Shown here: positions 6,027 through 9,754 of the stretch, piece by piece
Numbering within the stretch: position 1 is the stretch's first letter
Layout: every line of letters begins with the position of its first letter
Source of the DNA: CAYUPI01 sp964446585
GTDB lineage: Bacteria > Verrucomicrobiota > Verrucomicrobiia > Limisphaerales > UBA8199
Direction: 5' to 3'
Assembly (NCBI GenBank): GCA_964446585.1
Contig: CAYUPI010000109.1
Location: 1-9,754, forward strand
Length of the DNA: 9,754 nucleotides
Notes under the pieces: generated by a model
What the model was told of the DNA's origin: nothing
What the model saw: only the letters and a program-made list of their open reading frames with translations
Databases searched by the model: none
Translations under genes and position numbers: made by a program

Positions 6027-9000
6027 ATGGTTTGCCGATCCCTCCAACCGGCCGCTTTTGCTTTGTTTGTTCTGGCCTCGGCGCGGTCGGTGGCGGATGG
6101 CTTGCCGAATGAGCCTTCGGCAGCATTGGCCTCCCTGCCAGCGGGCCAATCGTCGTTTCCAGAATATCGCGTGACTCGCTGGACGGCGGAAAATGGATTG
6201 CCGCAAAACAGCATCCGGGCGCTGTTTCAGACGCGAGATGGGTATCTTTGGGTAGGGACACTCAAGGGCCTGGCGCGATTCGATGGAGTGAAGTTCACAA
6301 TTTTTGACACGAGCAACACGCCGCAAATGGCTGCCGATGCCATTAATGGCCTGGTCGAGGACCTCTGCGACCACAGTTTATGGATTGGAACGGCGGACGG
6401 ACTGCTCCGGTACCGCGAGCACCGTTTCGAGCGAATCGCCCAGGATCGTATCTATGGTCCCGTCTCAAAATTGTGTCCTGCCCGTGAGGGCGGTGTATTT
6501 TTTCCATCTGATGCGGGGCAGATTGCTATCATTCGGGACGCCACGACGAGACTCTGTCAGTTCGGTTCGCGCGAGGGCAGGAATAACGTCGAGGGCGTGG
6601 TCCAGGAGAGCAGCTCAAGACTGATGCTTCTGCTCGGCCCCGCGAATTTCAATTCGTTCCGCAGCATTCATCGACTCGATTTGAATGCGACCCAACTGAC
6701 TGGGTTACCCCTGCCGCCTGAACGTGTGAACTGCCTTTCTTTGTTCAGAGATGAGGATGACTTTGTCTGGCTGTGCCGGCGTGACGGCATTTGGCGGGGC
6801 AGGCCAGGGGCGACGGACTGGACTCGCGTCACCACCGCCAACATTGAAACCGGGCCGTGGCCAGGGCGCGTGTATCGAACGAACGACGGGCAAGTTTGGG
6901 TCATGCAGTTCGATGCCAGCCAAAGCCGATTATGCCGGCTGGTCAATGATCACCTGGAACAATTCCCCGAGTCGGAGTTTTCCGCAGATCCGGGTGTTAC
7001 TCAACTCGTGCAAGACCGGGAAGGCGATCTGTGGGTCGGCACGACGACAGGATTGTATCGATTGCAGCCTAAGAGTCTGCGGGTTTTCTCGCGCCGGGAC
7101 GGTATGAGAAACGATGACGCACAAGCTGTTCTGGAGGGGGCTGATGGGACAATTTGGGTTGGAACAGACAAGGGCATCAGCGGAATCCGTGATGGCAAGG
7201 TGATAAAATTGCCATTGCTACAAGCTGATCAGCAACGGGAGCGTGCGGCGGTGTTTGTCTCGGACTCACAAGGCACGTTATGGATGGGATGGGACGACGA
7301 CAAGCTGGCGCGGTTCGCCGGTGACCGATGGGAATTGCGCCGTGCTCCTCTTTTTCTAGGACTTTCTCAGTACTGGCGGGCGATCTTCGCCGATCGCGAG
7401 GACCGGCTTTGGATGGGCGGACTTACGAATCGGCTGCTTTGTTGCGAACGAGAGAAGTGGATTTATCCGATGAATGTCCTTCCTCACGGAGATGTGCGAC
7501 TGATTTATCAGGATCGAAGGGGGGACATGTGGTTCGGCACCTTTGGGGGTGGACTCAATCGGCTGCATGACGGGAAGGTCATGAGTTTCAAGACGGATCG
7601 TGGAGAACAGAACAACCGGATGTGGTGGATTCATGAGGACGTGGATGGAATCTTTTGGGTGGCAACGGAGGATGGGTTAAATCGGTTTGTTCCGCCAGAA
7701 GTGGCCTCTCCCCATCCCTCTCCCGTCGGACACGAGAAGGTGGCCGAAGGCCGCATGAGGGAACCGTTTTTCACGTTCACGAGGGAGCAGGGACTGGGGG
7801 AAAATGTGGTGAACAATATTCAGGAAGATAATTTCGGTTATTTGTGGTTGAGTGGACTGCGCGGGATCCACCGAATCTCTCGCCAGCAATTAAACGACGT
7901 GGCCGCCGGAAAACGCGAACCGGTCGAGTGTCTCACACTGGGCGAGGCCGACGGCATGCTCAACAGCGAGTGCAACGGCGGAGACAATCAGCCTGCCGGG
8001 TGCAAAGACCGGCTCGGGCGGATTTGGTTTCCAACGGCCAAAGGCGTGGTCATGATCGACCCGAAACAAATTCATCGCAACGAAGTGCCGCCCCCTGTCG
8101 TGATCGAGCAGGTCTGGGCGAACGACCGAATCATTTTTGGAGATGGGGAATTGGGGAGAGCGAAATACAGAGACTCGAGATCGGCGGCCATATTTCAGCA
8201 ATCAGAAGTCGGAGGCTCTCGACCCTCAACCCTCAACCTTCAACTGCCGCCCGGCGGCGCTCGCGTGTTGGAAATCCGCTACACAGCAAACACTTTTGTT
8301 GCGCCGGAGAGAACGACCTTTAAGTACCGGCTGCTGGGTTATGAAAATGACTGGCGTGACGCCGGGGACCGACGCGTGGCGTTTTACACGAACTTACGGC
8401 CGCACGAGTACCAATTCGAAGTCAAAGCCCGCAATCACCATGGCGTTTGGTCTGAGCGCCTGGCGAGCTTTGCATTCATAGTAGCCCCACATTTTTATGA
8501 GACCTGGCCCTTCTATGGACTCTGCGCGCTCGGCGCAGTAAGCATGGCTGGCGGACTCCAGGCCTACCGCTTGCGCGTTCAACGACGAATCCTTCAACTG
8601 AAACATCAACGGACTATGGAACAGGAGCGGGTACGCATTGCTCGCGATCTCCATGACGAGCTCGGCACAGCGCTCACGGGTCTGGCGCTGGAGCTCGACG
8701 TGGCGGGAGGCGAAGCAGAACAAGCGCCAGGCGTGGCGCAGCGCCTGGCCCATACAGCCGAACGGACTCGCGGGCTGGCCGAGAGAATGAGGGAAGTCGT
8801 TTGGACGGTCAACCCGCGGTGCGATACGGTTTCGAGCCTTGCCGACTTCCTCGAGACACAGGCGAGCCAATTTCTGCAAGCTGAGGGGACGCGAGTTCGC
8901 ACTGAGTTTCCCGAGGACATCCCGCTCCTGCCTCTCAGCGCGGAGGCGCGGCACCATCTCGCGCTCTGTGTCCGCGAGGCGCTGACGAATGTCGTGCGTC

Positions 9001-9281
9001 ACGCGAACGCAACCGAAGTTGTGCTAAGCCTGGGCCTCGAACGAAGCGGTTCGCTTGCCCGTCGAAAGGCGGATGGGACAGACACGAAGTCAGACATGCT
9101 CGTCATTCAGGTGAAGGACAATGGCCGAGGCCTACAGCCTGCCGGGAAGGACGGGCAAAACGGCCACGGGCTGAACAATATGCGCGAGCGGCTGGAGCAA
9201 ATCGGAGGCGCTTTTGAGTGCAGCTCGCCGCCAGGTGAGGGCACCGTCGTTACGTTGCGCCTGCCGCTATCGACAAGTTAA
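6027..9281 (+). CDS. Sensor histidine kinase with Reg_prop beta-propeller, Y_Y_Y, HisKA_3 and HATPase_c domains
   Basis: 1,084 residues from the ATG at 6027, chosen because it opens a signal peptide (MVCRSLQPAAFALFVLASARS). Residues about 45-700 hold a dozen or so two-component-propeller repeats, clearest in GYLWVGTLKGLARFDG (from 72), GDLWVGTTTGLYRL, GTIWVGTDKGIS, GDMWFGTFGGGLNRL and GRIWFPTAKGVVMID; several in between are degenerate. A Y_Y_Y domain (about 742-812: YTANTF, TTFKYRLLGYENDW, LRPHEYQFEVKA) leads to one membrane helix at about 827-845. The cytoplasmic part has a HisKA_3 H-box RDLHDELG with phospho-acceptor His876, N-box REALTNVVRHA (Asn988), G1 DNGRG (Asp1031) and G2 GHGLNNM (about 1046), all intact. 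There is no fused receiver. It should sense an external ligand through the propeller and phosphorylate the NarL-like regulator that starts 153 bases downstream. Two non-conserved-looking insertions coincide with repeat DNA (7703-7762 and around 8223-8243). The RBS is weak (AGAAG). The ligand is unknown; related gut Bacteroides sensors bind glycans. Confidence 0.93.
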   Translation: MVCRSLQPAAFALFVLASARSVADGLPNEPSAALASLPAGQSSFPEYRVTRWTAENGLPQNSIRALFQTRDGYLWVGTLKGLARFDGVKFTIFDTSNTPQMAADAINGLVEDLCDHSLWIGTADGLLRYREHRFERIAQDRIYGPVSKLCPAREGGVFFPSDAGQIAIIRDATTRLCQFGSREGRNNVEGVVQESSSRLMLLLGPANFNSFRSIHRLDLNATQLTGLPLPPERVNCLSLFRDEDDFVWLCRRDGIWRGRPGATDWTRVTTANIETGPWPGRVYRTNDGQVWVMQFDASQSRLCRLVNDHLEQFPESEFSADPGVTQLVQDREGDLWVGTTTGLYRLQPKSLRVFSRRDGMRNDDAQAVLEGADGTIWVGTDKGISGIRDGKVIKLPLLQADQQRERAAVFVSDSQGTLWMGWDDDKLARFAGDRWELRRAPLFLGLSQYWRAIFADREDRLWMGGLTNRLLCCEREKWIYPMNVLPHGDVRLIYQDRRGDMWFGTFGGGLNRLHDGKVMSFKTDRGEQNNRMWWIHEDVDGIFWVATEDGLNRFVPPEVASPHPSPVGHEKVAEGRMREPFFTFTREQGLGENVVNNIQEDNFGYLWLSGLRGIHRISRQQLNDVAAGKREPVECLTLGEADGMLNSECNGGDNQPAGCKDRLGRIWFPTAKGVVMIDPKQIHRNEVPPPVVIEQVWANDRIIFGDGELGRAKYRDSRSAAIFQQSEVGGSRPSTLNLQLPPGGARVLEIRYTANTFVAPERTTFKYRLLGYENDWRDAGDRRVAFYTNLRPHEYQFEVKARNHHGVWSERLASFAFIVAPHFYETWPFYGLCALGAVSMAGGLQAYRLRVQRRILQLKHQRTMEQERVRIARDLHDELGTALTGLALELDVAGGEAEQAPGVAQRLAHTAERTRGLAERMREVVWTVNPRCDTVSSLADFLETQASQFLQAEGTRVRTEFPEDIPLLPLSAEARHHLALCVREALTNVVRHANATEVVLSLGLERSGSLARRKADGTDTKSDMLVIQVKDNGRGLQPAGKDGQNGHGLNNMRERLEQIGGAFECSSPPGEGTVVTLRLPLSTS
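7703..7762 (+). repeat. Interspersed palindromic repeat translated within the kinase gene
   Basis: A pyrimidine-rich left half (CCTCTCCCC, CCCTCTCCC) is followed by a purine-rich right half (GAGAAGGTGGCCGAAGGCCG, then ATGAGGG), with an inner GGCC-GAA-GGCC hairpin. From memory this resembles a widespread interspersed repeat family of environmental bacteria that normally lies between genes. Here it is in frame and encodes a Pro/Ser/Gly/Glu-rich loop (SPHPSPVGHEKVAEGRMRE) between two propeller strands, GLNRF and FFTFT. Family assignment needs a genome-wide search. Confidence 0.55.
8223..8243 (+). repeat. Heptamer tandem repeat (CCCTCAA x3) in the kinase gene
   Basis: CCCTCAA, CCCTCAA and CCTTCAA sit back to back. 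In the protein they encode RPSTLNLQL, a low-complexity linker between the last propeller blade and the Y_Y_Y domain. Flanking DNA (TCAGCAATCAGAAGTCGGAGG, about 8197-8217) also looks repeat-like, so the inserted segment may be longer than the heptamers. Confidence 0.6.
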
Positions 9282-9434
9282 CCTGGTGTTGTGGCAACGA
9301 AGTTTCGAGACAGGCTCGCCGCGAAAGTTCCCTCTCCTCCTCTGGGGGAAGAGGGCCAGGGAGAGGAGGCCCATGTATCGAAACTTATTTGTAGGCGTAC
9401 TAGTTAACCCATCAACTTAATTGACCGCACGCAA
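9282..9434. other. Intergenic region between sensor kinase and response regulator
   Basis: 153 bases, mostly filled by the palindromic element at 9300-9386. The right part (9387-9434) is AT-richer and could hold a promoter for the regulator, but no convincing -35/-10 pair or Shine-Dalgarno is visible before the ATG at 9435. An open frame across it (9214-9420) is an out-of-frame shadow of the kinase end. Confidence 0.6.
9300..9386. repeat. Palindromic element with 9-bp terminal inverted repeats
   Basis: AAGTTTCGA (9300-9308) is the exact reverse complement of TCGAAACTT (9378-9386). Between them lies a second stem: CCTCCTCT (9336-9343) pairs perfectly with AGAGGAGG (9362-9369); an alternative register pairs CCTCTCC (9331-9337) with GGAGAGG (9360-9366). 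The inner composition (CCCTCTCC...GAGGGCCAGGGAGAGG) resembles the repeat in the kinase gene. There is no T-run, so it is not a standard intrinsic terminator. It may be a REP/MITE-like element, or act as an mRNA-stabilising or attenuating hairpin between kinase and regulator. No clear target-site duplication was seen. Confidence 0.6.
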
Positions 9435-9754
9435 ATGAGCATACGCGTGGCCATCGTCGAAGATGATCCCGCTGTCCGCGAAAACCTTGCCAAGTTGATC
9501 AGTGCGGAGCCCGGCTTCTCGTGCGATGCTCAGTGTCGCACTGCTGAGGAGGCCTTGCAGCGGTTGCCGAGAACCGCACCAGACGTCGTGCTGATGGACA
9601 TCCATCTGCCCGGCCAAAACGGTATTGCCTGCGTGAGCCGGCTGCGGACGCTGCTGCCTCAAACTCAAGTCATCATGCTGACGATTGAGGAGGACAGCGA
9701 GCAGGTGTTCGAGTCGATGAAAGCCGGCGCTACGGGTTATCTGGTCAAGCACGT
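9435..9754 (+). CDS. Response regulator receiver domain, 3'-truncated (probably NarL/FixJ type)
   Basis: Begins ATG AGC ATA CGC (MSIRVAIVEDDPAVRENL) and stays open to the window end, 106 complete codons. The receiver signature is complete: acidic pair Asp10/Asp11 (with Glu9), phospho-acceptor Asp55 in VVLMDIHLPG, Thr83 in IMLTIEED, and Lys105 after GATGYLVK. The DNA-binding domain lies beyond the edge; a LuxR-type helix-turn-helix is expected because HisKA_3 kinases pair with NarL-type regulators and the receiver sequence fits that class. It lies 153 bases after the kinase on the same strand and is its likely partner. No Shine-Dalgarno is seen upstream, yet the start is well supported by alignment to the receiver N-terminus. 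Confidence 0.92.
   Translation, partial: MSIRVAIVEDDPAVRENLAKLISAEPGFSCDAQCRTAEEALQRLPRTAPDVVLMDIHLPGQNGIACVSRLRTLLPQTQVIMLTIEEDSEQVFESMKAGATGYLVKH

Noticed and set aside
8394..9002. Antisense ORF (202 codons) under the kinase core
   Set aside because: It lies opposite the strongly conserved Y_Y_Y/HisKA_3 region and has no recognisable motif, so it is a shadow.
9330..9372. Intrinsic terminator after the kinase
   Set aside because: The stem is GC-rich but has a long loop and is not followed by a T-run.

Overview
The window (9,754 bp, moderately GC-rich, all genes on the + strand) looks like an accessory region from an environmental Verrucomicrobium, perhaps of the Pedosphaera/Limisphaera type. 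That placement is inference. It rests on three things: subtilases carrying a C-terminal LamG domain behind a small beta-sandwich ending in a 'RFYRV'-type motif, a giant propeller-sensor histidine kinase, and interspersed GC-rich palindromes resembling those scattered through such genomes.

Bases 1-5825 hold an array of three secreted, modular subtilisin-like (S8) serine proteases. The first is cut by the window edge and only its catalytic-Ser end onward is visible. The second and third are complete near-duplicates with a unit period of about 2.28 kb. Each complete protein reads: export signal, I9-like propeptide, S8 catalytic domain (Asp157, His188, oxyanion Asn, Ser), small beta-sandwich, LamG/concanavalin-like domain. 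The two protease-protease junctions share a compact layout. The upstream stop overlaps the ATG of a 13-codon mini-ORF (TGATG), and the mini-ORF stop overlaps a GTG in the frame of the next protease (GTGA).

Bases 5826-6026 are a gap that opens with a 10-bp-periodic TTTGC direct repeat directly after the last protease stop. Bases 6027-9281 encode a 1,084-residue sensor kinase: signal peptide, a long periplasmic Reg_prop propeller, a Y_Y_Y domain, one membrane helix, then a HisKA_3/HATPase core. Two interspersed or simple repeats appear to be translated within it. Bases 9282-9434 contain a palindromic element bounded by perfect 9-bp inverted repeats. From 9435 a response regulator begins and runs off the window with its receiver domain nearly complete.

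How the genes work together is inferred. The kinase and regulator almost certainly form a two-component pair that responds to something outside the inner membrane. The proteases are exported degradative or processing enzymes whose LamG domains may bind glycans or a surface. Whether the pair controls the protease array is not shown by the sequence, although the phased repeat between them is a candidate operator. The strongest leads are the conserved mini-ORF junctions, mosaic sequence exchange among the proteases, the repeat sequences embedded in the kinase reading frame, and the phased repeat.
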